Source: Streptomyces sp. NBC_01283 (GTDB taxonomy: Bacteria > Actinomycetota > Actinomycetes > Streptomycetales > Streptomycetaceae). From it: a stretch of DNA of 64,000 nucleotides. The notes under the pieces are model-generated. The model did not search any database. It was not told the DNA's origin and worked only from the letters and a program-made list of their open reading frames with translations. The number at the start of each line of letters is the position of its first letter. The stretch's first letter is position 1. This document shows positions 42,036-54,154 of the stretch, in pieces. Location: contig NZ_CP108430.1 in assembly GCF_041435335.1 (NCBI RefSeq), positions 3,144,501 to 3,208,500 of the forward strand. The letters are read 5' to 3'. Both the position numbers and the translations under genes were made by a program.

Positions 42036-42791
42036 ATGTCTGCGTTCCTCTCCGACACCGCGCTGATCTTCGGGCGGTACGCCCGCCAGACCCTGCGCTC
42101 CAAGTTCCAGATCCTCTTCGGCGTCCTGATGCCGCTGCTCTATCTGCTCTTCTTCGGCCCGCTCCTGACCGACCTGCCGCTCGGCTCGCGCGGTGACTCC
42201 TGGCAGGTGCTCGTGCCGGGCCTGCTGCTCCAACTCGGCCTCTTCGGCGCCTCGTACAGCGGATTCGCGATCATCATCGAGAAGCAGTTCGGCGTGGTGG
42301 AGCGGATGCGGGTGACGCCGGTCAGCCGGCTCGCGCTCCTTCTCGGGCGGGTCCTCCGCGACGCCGCGCTCTTCGTCTTCCAGGCGGTGCTGCTGGTCCT
42401 CGCGGCCGTGGTGATGGGGCTGCGGGCGCCGCTCGCGGGCATCCTCATCGGCTTCGCGTTCGTGGGGGTCCTCACCGTCGTCCTCGCGTCCCTCTCGTAC
42501 GCGCTCGCGCTGCTCGTCTCCAAGCCGCACGAGTTCGGGCCCGTCATCAACGCGGTCAGCATGCCCTCGATGCTGCTCTCCGGCCTGATGCTGCCGATGG
42601 CGCTCGCGCCGGGCTGGCTGGACGTGCTCTCGCACTTCATGCCGTTCCGCTATCTCGTGGACGCGGTGCGGGCCGCCTACGTGGGCGAGTACGCGAGCAC
42701 GGCGATGCTGTACGGCGTCCTGATGGCCGCCGCGCTCGCCCTCGGGTCCGTGACGGTCGGCACACGTGTCTTCCGGAAGGCGGGCGCGTAA
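42036..42791 (+). CDS. Drr-type ABC transporter permease
   Basis: A 251-residue ABC-2 permease (DrrB-like) with six hydrophobic helices and the family segment EKQFGVVERMRVTPVSR. It is 40 bp after its ATPase and forms the membrane part of a lipid- or drug-efflux pump. Substrate unknown. Confidence 0.9.
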   Translation: MSAFLSDTALIFGRYARQTLRSKFQILFGVLMPLLYLLFFGPLLTDLPLGSRGDSWQVLVPGLLLQLGLFGASYSGFAIIIEKQFGVVERMRVTPVSRLALLLGRVLRDAALFVFQAVLLVLAAVVMGLRAPLAGILIGFAFVGVLTVVLASLSYALALLVSKPHEFGPVINAVSMPSMLLSGLMLPMALAPGWLDVLSHFMPFRYLVDAVRAAYVGEYASTAMLYGVLMAAALALGSVTVGTRVFRKAGA

Positions 42792-42792
42792 C

Positions 42793-42798
42793 TAGGCT
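42793..42798 (+). promoter_or_regulatory. -10-like TAGGCT box before the adenosyltransferase gene
   Basis: TAGGCT is six bases before the ATG at 42805 with no ribosome binding site, and just after the permease stop. It suggests an independent leaderless start. Confidence 0.4.
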
Positions 42799-42804
42799 GG
42801 CCTC

Positions 42805-43377
42805 ATGGTCAATCTGACGCGCATCTACACCAGGACCGGCGACAAGGGCACGACGGCCCTCGGCGACATGAGCCGCACCGCCAAGACCGATCCGCGGATC
42901 TCGGCGTACGCCGACACGAACGAGGCCAACGCCGCGATCGGCACGGCGATCGCGCTCGGTCAGCTCGACGAAGAGGTCGTGAAGGTCCTGTTCCGGGTCC
43001 AGAACGACCTCTTCGACGTGGGCGCCGACCTGTCCACGCCGGTCGTGGAGGACCCCGAGTACCCGCCGCTGCGCGTCGAGCAGTCCTACATCGACAAGCT
43101 GGAGAAGGACTGCGACCGCTTCCTCGACGAACTGGAGAAGCTGCGCAGCTTCATCCTGCCGGGCGGCACGCCGGGTGCGGCACTGCTGCACCAGGCGTGC
43201 ACGGTCGTGCGGCGGGCCGAGCGGTCCACCTGGGCGGCGTTCGAGGCGCACGGCGAGGTCATGAACCCGCTGACGGCCACCTACCTCAACCGCCTCTCCG
43301 ACCTGCTGTTCATCCTGGCCCGTACGGCGAACAAGGCGGTCGGCGACGTCCTGTGGGTACCGGGCGGCGAGCGCTAG
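42805..43377 (+). CDS. pduO: PduO-type cob(I)alamin adenosyltransferase
   Basis: A 190-residue enzyme that transfers adenosyl from ATP to cob(I)alamin, making the cofactor for IcmA and methylmalonyl-CoA mutase. The N-terminal ATP-binding motif IYTRTGDKGTTALGD and the later FILPGGTPGAALLHQA, RRAERS and YLNRLSDLLFILAR are all diagnostic. With MeaB (20192) it forms the cofactor-supply side of the acyl-CoA mutases. Its stop shares CTAG with the convergent membrane protein stop. Confidence 0.95.
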   Translation: MVNLTRIYTRTGDKGTTALGDMSRTAKTDPRISAYADTNEANAAIGTAIALGQLDEEVVKVLFRVQNDLFDVGADLSTPVVEDPEYPPLRVEQSYIDKLEKDCDRFLDELEKLRSFILPGGTPGAALLHQACTVVRRAERSTWAAFEAHGEVMNPLTATYLNRLSDLLFILARTANKAVGDVLWVPGGER

Positions 43378-43949
43378 AGCCTGCTCAGGAAGCTCGGCTT
43401 CTCCTCGTCGTCCCGCACGGCCGGCGCCTTCTTCGGGAAGACCGTGTAGGTCGCCGCGATGATCACGTTGATGCCGATGAGCCACAGCATCCTCTGCTGC
43501 CACATCCGCAGGGAGTCGGCGTCCCCGTCGCCCCCGACGTACCAGACCGCTCCCTGCAGCAGCCCCATGGCGATCAGCGCCGCAAGGACCCAGCGGGCGG
43601 CGATCTTCCACTCGTGGACGGCGCGGGGCGTGCCGTACTTGGGGGTCGAGGGCGGCGGGCCGCCCGCGAAGCGGTGGGCGACGCGGACGTCCACCCACTT
43701 GATCGTGTAGTGCCCGAGCGCGATGGAGTAGCCGATGTAGACGGCGGCGAGGCCGTGCTTCCAGTCCGGCTCCGCGCCGTTCTTCAGGTCGATCGCGGTG
43801 ACGACGAAGAGGATGACCTCCAGGACCGGCTCGCACAGCAGCACGGCGACACTCGTGCGCGGCATCTTCGCCGCGTAGCGCAGGGCCAGGCCGCCGGCCA
43901 GCAGCACCCAGAATCCGACCTCGCAGATGATGATCAGTGTGACGATCAC
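43374..43949 (-). CDS. Integral membrane protein of unknown function
   Basis: A 191-residue protein with about five hydrophobic helices (residues 4-24, 34-52, 65-84, 118-140 and 152-172) and a polar tail KKAPAVRDDEEKPSFLSRL. HYTIKWVDVRVAHRF in the central loop is a likely conserved piece. No function recognised. Divergent from chiS, convergent with the adenosyltransferase. Confidence 0.8.
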   Translation of the reverse strand: MIVTLIIICEVGFWVLLAGGLALRYAAKMPRTSVAVLLCEPVLEVILFVVTAIDLKNGAEPDWKHGLAAVYIGYSIALGHYTIKWVDVRVAHRFAGGPPPSTPKYGTPRAVHEWKIAARWVLAALIAMGLLQGAVWYVGGDGDADSLRMWQQRMLWLIGINVIIAATYTVFPKKAPAVRDDEEKPSFLSRL

Positions 43950-44102
43950 GGTTCGCTCCTCTCGGTCACCTCTCCAGGCTCCCGTCGGACCGGCCGCGGA
44001 TCATCGTCGCCAGTGACGAAGTGGCACTGCATCCTTCGATGTAGCGCGCGGTTCCTCCCTCAGGATCAGGCACGGCCCCCGCGCGCCGTGTTGGATGGAG
44101 AC

Positions 44103-45329
44103 ATGGCCCCGTCCCTCCCCCGCCCGCACCGCGTCGACGTGCAGATCTCCGTGGGCAGCACGCTCGCCGGGCTCGCGTTCTGGGGGCTCGGACTGCACAT
44201 GCAGACCGACCGGCTGCTCGGCGCCGCCTGGGCGCTGATCCCGCTCTTCGTCCTGGCGGGCCTCGAACTGCTGCGCAGGAGCAGGCCGCAGACGGCCCTG
44301 GTCATCGGCACCCTCGCGCTGGTCGCCGACCAGTTCACCGCGGGCAATCTCGTCTCGGTCATGATGTTCACGGACATCATGTACGCGGCCGTCGTCTACG
44401 GGACTCCGTCCGCCGCCCGGCGTATCCCGGTCACCACGGGCATGATCACGGTGGCGGTGACGATCGGCTTCCTGGCCTGGTTCCGCGACCCCGAGGCGAT
44501 CCTCGTCGGTGTCGTCACCGGCCTGGTGTCCTTCGCCCCCGCGACCACCGGCGTCCTCGTACGCACCCACCGCGAGGCCGCCGGCGCCGCGCGCCTGCGG
44601 GCCGAACAGACCGCGCTGCTGGCCGAGATGGACCGCGTACAGGCCATCACGGCGGAACGCGCCCGGATGGCCCGCGAGCTGCACGACATGGTCGCCAACC
44701 ACCTCTCGGCGATCGCCATCCACTCCACGGCCGCGCTCTCCCTGGACGACCCGAAGACCACCCGCGACGCCCTCGCCGTCATCCGCGAGAACAGCGTCGA
44801 GGGCCTGGCCGAGATGCGCCGCCTCATCGGCATCCTGCGGGACTCCAGCGACGACCGGGAGCCCACGGCCTCACCCACCCTGGACGGCCTCACCGCCCTC
44901 GTCGGCAACGCCCGCACCAATGGTCTGGACGTCACCCTCGACGACACCCGCACCCCGGACGACTCCAAGCTCCCCGCCCCGGTCGAGCTCGCGGCGTACC
45001 GCATCATCCAGGAGTCCCTGACCAACGCCCTGAAGCACGCGTCCCCCGGCCCGGTGACGGTGACGCTCACCCAGCGGCGGCTCGCTCTCGAAGTCGGCGT
45101 GACCAGCCCTTACGGCTCCCCCTCCGGGCCACGCGCCCCGGGCTCGGGAGCCGGCCTCGTCGGCATGCGGGAGCGCGTCGAACTCCTGGGCGGCGCCTTC
45201 GAGTCGGGGCCCGAGAGCAACGCTTCCCCCCGTGGCGGCGGCAGTGACGGGAAGGTCTGGGTCGTGCGCGCGACCCTGCCCGTCGACCCCTTGGACCTCG
45301 ACCCCTCAGATGAAGGAGTGACCGAATGA
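44103..45329 (+). CDS. chiS: Chitinase-operon sensor histidine kinase ChiS
   Basis: A 408-residue NarX/DesK-type kinase with five or six transmembrane helices (residues 15-155), a linker coiled coil, the HisKA_3 box ARELHDMVANHLSAIAIH with His194, and an ATPase domain with QESLTNALKHASP (N box) and GAGLVGMRERV (G box). The stop overlaps the regulator start (ATGA), and a chitinase follows, which is the chiS-chiR-chiC arrangement known from Streptomyces. It should sense chitin-derived or related signals. GGAG lies a few bases before the ATG. Confidence 0.85.
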   Translation: MAPSLPRPHRVDVQISVGSTLAGLAFWGLGLHMQTDRLLGAAWALIPLFVLAGLELLRRSRPQTALVIGTLALVADQFTAGNLVSVMMFTDIMYAAVVYGTPSAARRIPVTTGMITVAVTIGFLAWFRDPEAILVGVVTGLVSFAPATTGVLVRTHREAAGAARLRAEQTALLAEMDRVQAITAERARMARELHDMVANHLSAIAIHSTAALSLDDPKTTRDALAVIRENSVEGLAEMRRLIGILRDSSDDREPTASPTLDGLTALVGNARTNGLDVTLDDTRTPDDSKLPAPVELAAYRIIQESLTNALKHASPGPVTVTLTQRRLALEVGVTSPYGSPSGPRAPGSGAGLVGMRERVELLGGAFESGPESNASPRGGGSDGKVWVVRATLPVDPLDLDPSDEGVTE

Positions 45330-45982
45330 TCCGCGTGCTCGTCGCCGAGGACCAGTCCGCCGTACGGGCGGGGCTCGTCCTGATCCTGCGCAGCGCGCCG
45401 GACATCGAGGTGGTCGGTGAGGCCTCCGACGGCGAGGAGGCGGTGGCGCTCGCCCGTGAACTGCGGCCCGATCTGGTGCTCATGGACATCCAGATGCCGC
45501 GCCTCGACGGGGTCTCCGCGACCCGTCAGGTCGTCGCCGAGGGGCTCTCGGACGTGCTCGTCCTGACCACCTTCGACCTCGACGAATACGTGTTCGGGGC
45601 ACTGCGCGCGGGCGCCTCCGGGTTCCTCCTGAAGAACACCGAGGCCAAGGATCTCCTGGAAGCGGTCCGTACGGTCGGTCGCGGCGAGGGCCTCATCGCC
45701 CCGGCCGTCACCCGGCGGCTGATCGCCGAGTTCGCGGCCCCCAGGACCACGCGGGCCGCCCGCCGGGCGAACGGACCCGATCCCGCCATCCTCGACACCC
45801 TCACCCGCCGCGAGCGCGAGGTGCTCGCGTGCCTCGGCGAGGGACTTTCGAACGCGGAGATCGCGGGCCGCCTCGACATGGCGGAGGCGACGGTGAAGAC
45901 CCACGTCAGCCGCCTGCTCGGCAAGCTTGAGCTGCGCAGCAGGGTGCAAGCGGCCGTCCTCGCACAGGAGTTGGGTGTATGA
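45326..45982 (+). CDS. chiR: Chitinase-operon response regulator ChiR
   Basis: A 218-residue NarL/LuxR-type regulator: receiver with Asp54 (LVLMDIQMPRLDG), Lys in FLLKNTEAKDL, then a LuxR helix-turn-helix (about 150-215, TRREREVLACLGEGLSNAEI, VKTHVSRLLGKL). It should activate or modulate the chitinase gene 185 bp downstream, possibly by binding near the direct repeats. Confidence 0.87.
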   Translation: MIRVLVAEDQSAVRAGLVLILRSAPDIEVVGEASDGEEAVALARELRPDLVLMDIQMPRLDGVSATRQVVAEGLSDVLVLTTFDLDEYVFGALRAGASGFLLKNTEAKDLLEAVRTVGRGEGLIAPAVTRRLIAEFAAPRTTRAARRANGPDPAILDTLTRREREVLACLGEGLSNAEIAGRLDMAEATVKTHVSRLLGKLELRSRVQAAVLAQELGV

Positions 45983-46021
45983 GCCCGGCCCCGGTGTGCC
46001 CGACCGGCACAATCCGGCCAA

Positions 46022-46063
46022 TGGTTCAGACCTCTTGACCGCTGGTCCAGACCTTTCTATTCT
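46022..46063 (+). promoter_or_regulatory. Chitinase promoter with two DasR-like direct repeats
   Basis: TGGTTCAGACCT (46022-46033) and TGGTCCAGACCT (46043-46054) are the 12-bp direct repeats of Streptomyces chitinase promoters and resemble DasR target half-sites. They frame TTGACC (46035-46040) and TATTCT (46058-46063), a well-spaced -35/-10 pair with 17 bp between. DasR released by glucosamine-6-phosphate, and ChiR, are the expected regulators. Confidence 0.85.
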
Positions 46064-46166
46064 CACCGGCACTGCGGTGAGCACTCCCCCACGTGTTCCA
46101 CGTGCTCACGGGCGGCGCAGGGATCCACCCCCTCTGACCCCCCGGATCTCACCCGAGGAGCACACC

Positions 46167-48011
46167 TTGCGCACCTTGCGCTTCAGACACCGAGCTGTGG
46201 CAGGCCTCACCACCCTGCTGCTCCCGCTCGCCACCCTGGTCGCACTCGGCGGTCCCGCCGAGGCCGCACCGGAAGCCGCCCCCGCGGCCACCGCCACGTA
46301 CGCCAAGACCCAGGACTGGGGCAGCGGCTTCGAAGGCAAGTGGACCGTCAAGAACACCGGAACCACCACCATCAGCTCCTGGGCCGTCGCCTGGGACTTC
46401 CCCACCGGCACGAAGGTGTCCTCCGCCTGGGACGCCACCGTCACCAACTCCGGCAACCGCTGGACCGCCAAGAACCTCGGCTGGAACGGGACGCTCGCCC
46501 CCGGCGCCTCGGTCTCCTTCGGGTTCAACGGCGCCGGGTCCGGTTCCCCCTCCAACTGCACGCTGAACGGCGCCAGTTGTGACGGCGGCAGCGTCCCCGG
46601 CGACAACCCTCCCTCGGCACCCGGCACCCCCACCGCGTCCGACATCACCAACACCTCGGTGAAGCTGGCCTGGAAGGCGGCCACCGACGACAAGGGCGTC
46701 AAGAACTACGACGTCCTGCGCGACGGCTCCAAGGTCGCCACGGTGACCGGCACCTCGTACGCCGACAGCGGCCTCACCGCGGGCACCGACTACTCGTACA
46801 CCGTCCAGGCCCGCGACACCGCGGACCAGACGGGACCGGCCTCCGGCGCCGTCAAGGTGCACACCACGGGCGGCGGCGACCCGGGCCCCGGCCCGGGTGA
46901 CAAGGTCAAGCTCGGCTACTTCGCCCAGTGGGGCGTCTACGGACGCAACTACCACGTGAAGAACATCGACACCTCGGCCTCCGCCTCCAAGATCACCCAC
47001 ATCAACTACGCCTTCGGCAACGTACAGGGCGGCAAGTGCACCATCGGTGACGCCTACGCCGACTACGACAAGGCCTACACCGCCGACCAGTCCGTCGACG
47101 GCGTCGCCGACACCTGGGACCAGCCCCTGCGCGGCAACTTCAACCAGCTGCGCAAGCTCAAGGCCAAGCACCCCAACCTCAAGGTCCTCTGGTCCTTCGG
47201 CGGCTGGACCTGGTCCGGCGGCTTCACCGACGCGATGAAGAACCCGGCGGCCTTCGCCAAGTCCTGCCACGACCTGGTGGAGGACCCGCGCTGGGCCGAC
47301 GTCTTCGACGGCATCGACCTGGACTGGGAGTACCCCAACGCCTGCGGCCTGACCTGCGACACCAGCGGCCCGGCCTCGATGAAGAACATGATGCAGGCCT
47401 TCCGCACCGAGTTCGGCAAGGACGCCCTGGTCACCGCGGCGATCACCGCCGACGGCTCCAGCGGCGGCAAGATCGACGCGGCCGACTACGGCGGCGCCTC
47501 GCAGTACGCCGACTGGTTCAACGTCATGACGTACGACTTCTTCGGCGCCTGGGCGGCCAAGGGCCCGACGGCCCCGCACTCCCCGCTCACCTCCTACCCC
47601 GGCATCCCGCAGGACGGCTTCAACACCGCCGACGCGATCACGAAGCTCAAGGCGAAGGGCGTCCCCGCCGCGAAGCTCCTGCTCGGCATCGGCTTCTACG
47701 GCCGCGGCTGGACGGGCGTCACCCAGAAGGAGCCGGGCGGCACGGCCACCGGCGCGGCGCCCGGCACGTACGAAGCGGGCATCGAGGACTACAAGGTCCT
47801 CAAGAACAGCTGCCCCTCGAACGGCACCATCGCCGGCACGGCCTACGCCCACTGCGGCACCAACTGGTGGTCGTACGACACCCCGGCGACGGTCAAGAGC
47901 AAGATGGCCTGGTCGAAGCAGCAGGGCCTGGGAGGCGCCTTCTTCTGGGAGTTCAGCGGTGACACCGCCAACGGCGAGTTGGTGAGCGCCATCAATGACG
48001 GCCTGAAGTAG
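46167..48011 (+). CDS. chiC: Secreted chitinase ChiC (CBM2, FnIII, GH18)
   Basis: A 614-residue exported family 18 chitinase. Signal peptide (1-33, ending PAEAA), cellulose/chitin-binding CBM2 (about 39-138, with conserved Trp51, Trp59, Trp72 and Cys131/Cys138), fibronectin type III domain (about 150-233), Gly/Pro linker (235-244) and GH18 catalytic barrel (246-614) with DGIDLDWEYP, in which Glu388 is the proton donor. It degrades chitin outside the cell. The start is TTG at 46167, six bases after GAGGAG; no other start gives a signal peptide with a ribosome binding site. Confidence 0.93.
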   Translation: MRTLRFRHRAVAGLTTLLLPLATLVALGGPAEAAPEAAPAATATYAKTQDWGSGFEGKWTVKNTGTTTISSWAVAWDFPTGTKVSSAWDATVTNSGNRWTAKNLGWNGTLAPGASVSFGFNGAGSGSPSNCTLNGASCDGGSVPGDNPPSAPGTPTASDITNTSVKLAWKAATDDKGVKNYDVLRDGSKVATVTGTSYADSGLTAGTDYSYTVQARDTADQTGPASGAVKVHTTGGGDPGPGPGDKVKLGYFAQWGVYGRNYHVKNIDTSASASKITHINYAFGNVQGGKCTIGDAYADYDKAYTADQSVDGVADTWDQPLRGNFNQLRKLKAKHPNLKVLWSFGGWTWSGGFTDAMKNPAAFAKSCHDLVEDPRWADVFDGIDLDWEYPNACGLTCDTSGPASMKNMMQAFRTEFGKDALVTAAITADGSSGGKIDAADYGGASQYADWFNVMTYDFFGAWAAKGPTAPHSPLTSYPGIPQDGFNTADAITKLKAKGVPAAKLLLGIGFYGRGWTGVTQKEPGGTATGAAPGTYEAGIEDYKVLKNSCPSNGTIAGTAYAHCGTNWWSYDTPATVKSKMAWSKQQGLGGAFFWEFSGDTANGELVSAINDGLK

Positions 48012-48033
48012 CGGGGGCCGTCCCTCCATGGAC

Positions 48034-48074
48034 GAAGCCGGGAAGACAAGAACGCCCCTTGTCTTCCCGGCTTC
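48034..48074 (+). terminator. Terminator after chiC
   Basis: A perfect 17-bp stem, GAAGCCGGGAAGACAAG (48034-48050) with CTTGTCTTCCCGGCTTC (48058-48074), 7-base loop, 22 bp after the stop. Confidence 0.92.
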
Positions 48075-48164
48075 TCATTGTCTTGGTCCGCGGGCCGTAT
48101 GTGGCTGAGCGCGCCCACGCGGCGGAGCCGCACATGTCACAGCCCCGCGCCCCCTACGGGGCGC

Positions 48165-48614
48165 TCAAGCCACGTTCACCCGCTGGCCGGGAGGCGCCGC
48201 CTCAAGCCACGCCAGGAAACCGGTGAGCGCGTCCTCGCCCATCGCGAGCTCAAGACGGACGCCGCGGTGCAGACAGCCGAGCACGATCGCGTCGGAGAGC
48301 AGCGCGAGCTCCTCCTCGCCGTCCGGAGCACGCCGGTCGACCACCTCGATGGCCGAACGCTCCAGGACCCGGCGCGGACGGGGAGCGTACGAGAAGACGC
48401 GGTACCACTCGATCCGGTCGCCGTTGTAGCGGGCGACACCGTACCCCCAGCCCTTGCCGGAGGTGTCGCCCTTCTCCGGGGCGTTCCAGCGCAGGCTGCA
48501 GTCGAAAGTGCCGCCGGACCGCTGGATGAGCCGGCGCCGCAGCCCGAAGACGAAGAGCCCCACCAACACCAGAACGACCAACACGAGTCCGCACACGAGC
48601 AGAGTGAGGATCAT
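48165..48614 (-). CDS. DUF2550 membrane-anchored protein
   Basis: A 149-residue protein with one N-terminal transmembrane helix (residues 2-24) and a cytosolic beta-rich domain characteristic of DUF2550 (GTFDCSLRWN, GWGYGVARYNGDRIEWYRVFSY, RSAIEVVDRRAP). Function unknown; it lies beside the ATP synthase operon in many Actinobacteria. The ATG giving MILTLLV has AGGAGG 13 bases upstream; an earlier in-frame GTG/ATG (48650) is less likely. Confidence 0.82.
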   Translation of the reverse strand: MILTLLVCGLVLVVLVLVGLFVFGLRRRLIQRSGGTFDCSLRWNAPEKGDTSGKGWGYGVARYNGDRIEWYRVFSYAPRPRRVLERSAIEVVDRRAPDGEEELALLSDAIVLGCLHRGVRLELAMGEDALTGFLAWLEAAPPGQRVNVA

Positions 48615-48670
48615 CGGCACCGACCTCCTCGCCTCTTCGAAACGGACCAACAGAATTGCACCCGCATTGC

Positions 48671-48718
48671 CTCAGCCGCGACCCGGTCCGGATTGCTCCG
48701 GACCTGGCCGCGGCTGAG
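48671..48718 (-). terminator. Terminator of the atp operon
   Basis: 22-base arms (48671-48692 and 48697-48718; outer CTCAGCCGCG with CGCGGCTGAG, inner GGTCCGGA with TCCGGACC) with only two mismatches and a 4-base loop, 25 bp after the atpC stop. Confidence 0.85.
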
Positions 48719-48743
48719 TCACGTCAACGCCGTCGCGCAGGTT

Positions 48744-49118
48744 TCAGCGCGACGAAACCGCCCGCAGTCGGACGTCCGCGCGACGCTCGGCGGAGGCGTC
48801 GGCCTCCGACTTCGCGCGCTCGAGCGCCCGCTCCGCACGCTGTACATCGATCTCGTCCGACAGCTCGACGATCTCAGCAAGCAGTGACAGCTTGTTGTCC
48901 GCGAAGGAGATGAATCCTCCGTGGACGGCGGCGACGACGGTGTCGCCGCCGCTCGTACGAATGGTCACCGGGCCCGATTCCAGCACACCGAGCAGCGGCT
49001 GGTGACCGGGCATGACGCCGATGTCGCCGGACGTGGTGCGCGCGACGACCAGGGTGGCCTCGCCGGACCAGACACTGCGGTCCGCGGCGACCAGCTCGAC
49101 ATGCAGCTCAGCAGCCAA
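48744..49118 (-). CDS. atpC: ATP synthase epsilon subunit
   Basis: 124 residues: N-terminal beta sandwich (AAELHVELVAADRSVWSGEA, GDIGVMPGHQPLLGVLESG) and a C-terminal helical hairpin of regulatory type (IDVQRAERALERAKSEADAS). It belongs to the F1 central stalk and can inhibit ATP hydrolysis. Last gene of the operon, 109 bp after atpD with two hairpins between. Confidence 0.96.
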   Translation of the reverse strand: MAAELHVELVAADRSVWSGEATLVVARTTSGDIGVMPGHQPLLGVLESGPVTIRTSGGDTVVAAVHGGFISFADNKLSLLAEIVELSDEIDVQRAERALERAKSEADASAERRADVRLRAVSSR

Positions 49119-49138
49119 GGGTGGCTCCTCGGGTCACC

Positions 49139-49215
49139 ACCCGGCGGCTTCGCCGGGTGTTGGGTCAAATTCTAGTGGGCGTATCGGGAGGGGCGGGACT
49201 CGCCCACCCCTCCCG
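49139..49215 (-). promoter_or_regulatory. Two hairpins between atpD and atpC
   Basis: ACCCGGCG-loop-CGCCGGGT (49139-49158) and CGGGAGGGG (49185-49193) with CCCCTCCCG (49207-49215). Placed just before atpC they may act as processing sites or attenuate atpC relative to the other genes. Confidence 0.5.
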
Positions 49216-49227
49216 GGAGAATCGGGG

Positions 49228-51587
<2,360 letters not shown>

Positions 51588-51607
51588 GAGTCAGGTCCCT
51601 TCCGTCG

Positions 51608-53206
<1,599 letters not shown>

Positions 53207-53332
53207 CTGGGTTCCCTGCTCTCCTTGTTGGGCCCGAAGTTTCACTTTGGGGGTCTGGGGACTCCCCCCAAGTAAGGGTGAATCCTCTGCACGGCCCAAC
53301 TAGGGCCGTCATTCCTACGTTTTGAGTTACTG

Positions 53333-54154
53333 CTAGCGCGCCATGCGGCGGTGCGCGTCCTCGAGGCGGTCCGCGATGCTGCCGTTGATGATCTCGTCGC
53401 CGACCTGCACCGTGATCCCGCCGAGGACCTCGGGGTCCACGTCGAGGTTCAGGTGCATCTGTCGGCCGTAGACCTTCGCGAGGGCGGCACCGAGGCGCTG
53501 CTTCTGCCGGTCCGAAAGCGGAACGGCGGAAGTGACGACGGCGACCATCCGGTCCCGGCGGTCCGCGGCCAGCTTGGAGAGGGACTCGAGTCCCGCTTCC
53601 AGGCTACGTCCACGGGGCGCGGTCACGAGGCGCTCGACGAGCCGCTCCGTGACCTCGTTGGCCCGGCCGCCGAGCAGGCTGCGCAGCAGCTCGCTCTTGG
53701 CCGCACCCGTGGCGGCGCGGTCGGTCAGCGCGGACCGGAGGCCGGTGTTCGAGCCGACGATCCGGCCGAACCGGAACAGCTCGTCCTCGACGTCGTCCAG
53801 CGCGCCGGACTTCTGCGCGCCGGTCAGGTCGGCGAGGTTGGTGAGCTCCTCGAGGGCGTCCACCAGGTCACGCGACTGCGACCAGCGCGAGCGGACCATG
53901 CCGGCCACCAGGTCGGCACTCTCGCCGCTCACCTGCCCGCCGAGCAGCCGCCCGGCGAGCTCCGCCTTGGCCTCACCGGACTGCGACGGGTCGGTCAGGA
54001 CCCGGCGCAGGGAGACCTCACGGCTGAACAGCGCGGTGACCGAGGCCAGCTCGTCAGCGAGCCGCTTCGCGTCCACCGAGGTGTTGTCCGTCAGCGCGTC
54101 GAGACGCTCGCGCGCGGCCGCGAGGGCCTCGCGGCTGGCTCCGTGCGCTGTCAT
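53333..54154 (-). CDS. atpH: ATP synthase delta subunit
   Basis: 273 residues, longer than the roughly 180 of E. coli, as usual in Streptomyces, owing to an N-terminal extension. The C-terminal half carries the delta/OSCP fold (VTSAVPLSDRQKQRLGAALAK, LNLDVDPEVLGGITVQVGDEII). It links F1 to the peripheral stalk. Its ATG overlaps the atpF stop by four bases. Confidence 0.96.
   Translation of the reverse strand: MTAHGASREALAAARERLDALTDNTSVDAKRLADELASVTALFSREVSLRRVLTDPSQSGEAKAELAGRLLGGQVSGESADLVAGMVRSRWSQSRDLVDALEELTNLADLTGAQKSGALDDVEDELFRFGRIVGSNTGLRSALTDRAATGAAKSELLRSLLGGRANEVTERLVERLVTAPRGRSLEAGLESLSKLAADRRDRMVAVVTSAVPLSDRQKQRLGAALAKVYGRQMHLNLDVDPEVLGGITVQVGDEIINGSIADRLEDAHRRMAR

Noticed and set aside
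46149..48029. 626-codon minus-strand frame opposite chiC
   Set aside because: Valine/Gly-rich antisense of a clear chitinase; no start signals.
48165..48650. Longer start at 48650 for the DUF2550 protein
   Set aside because: The extra 12 residues are polar and would place charges before the transmembrane helix; the family starts at the hydrophobic MILTLLV.
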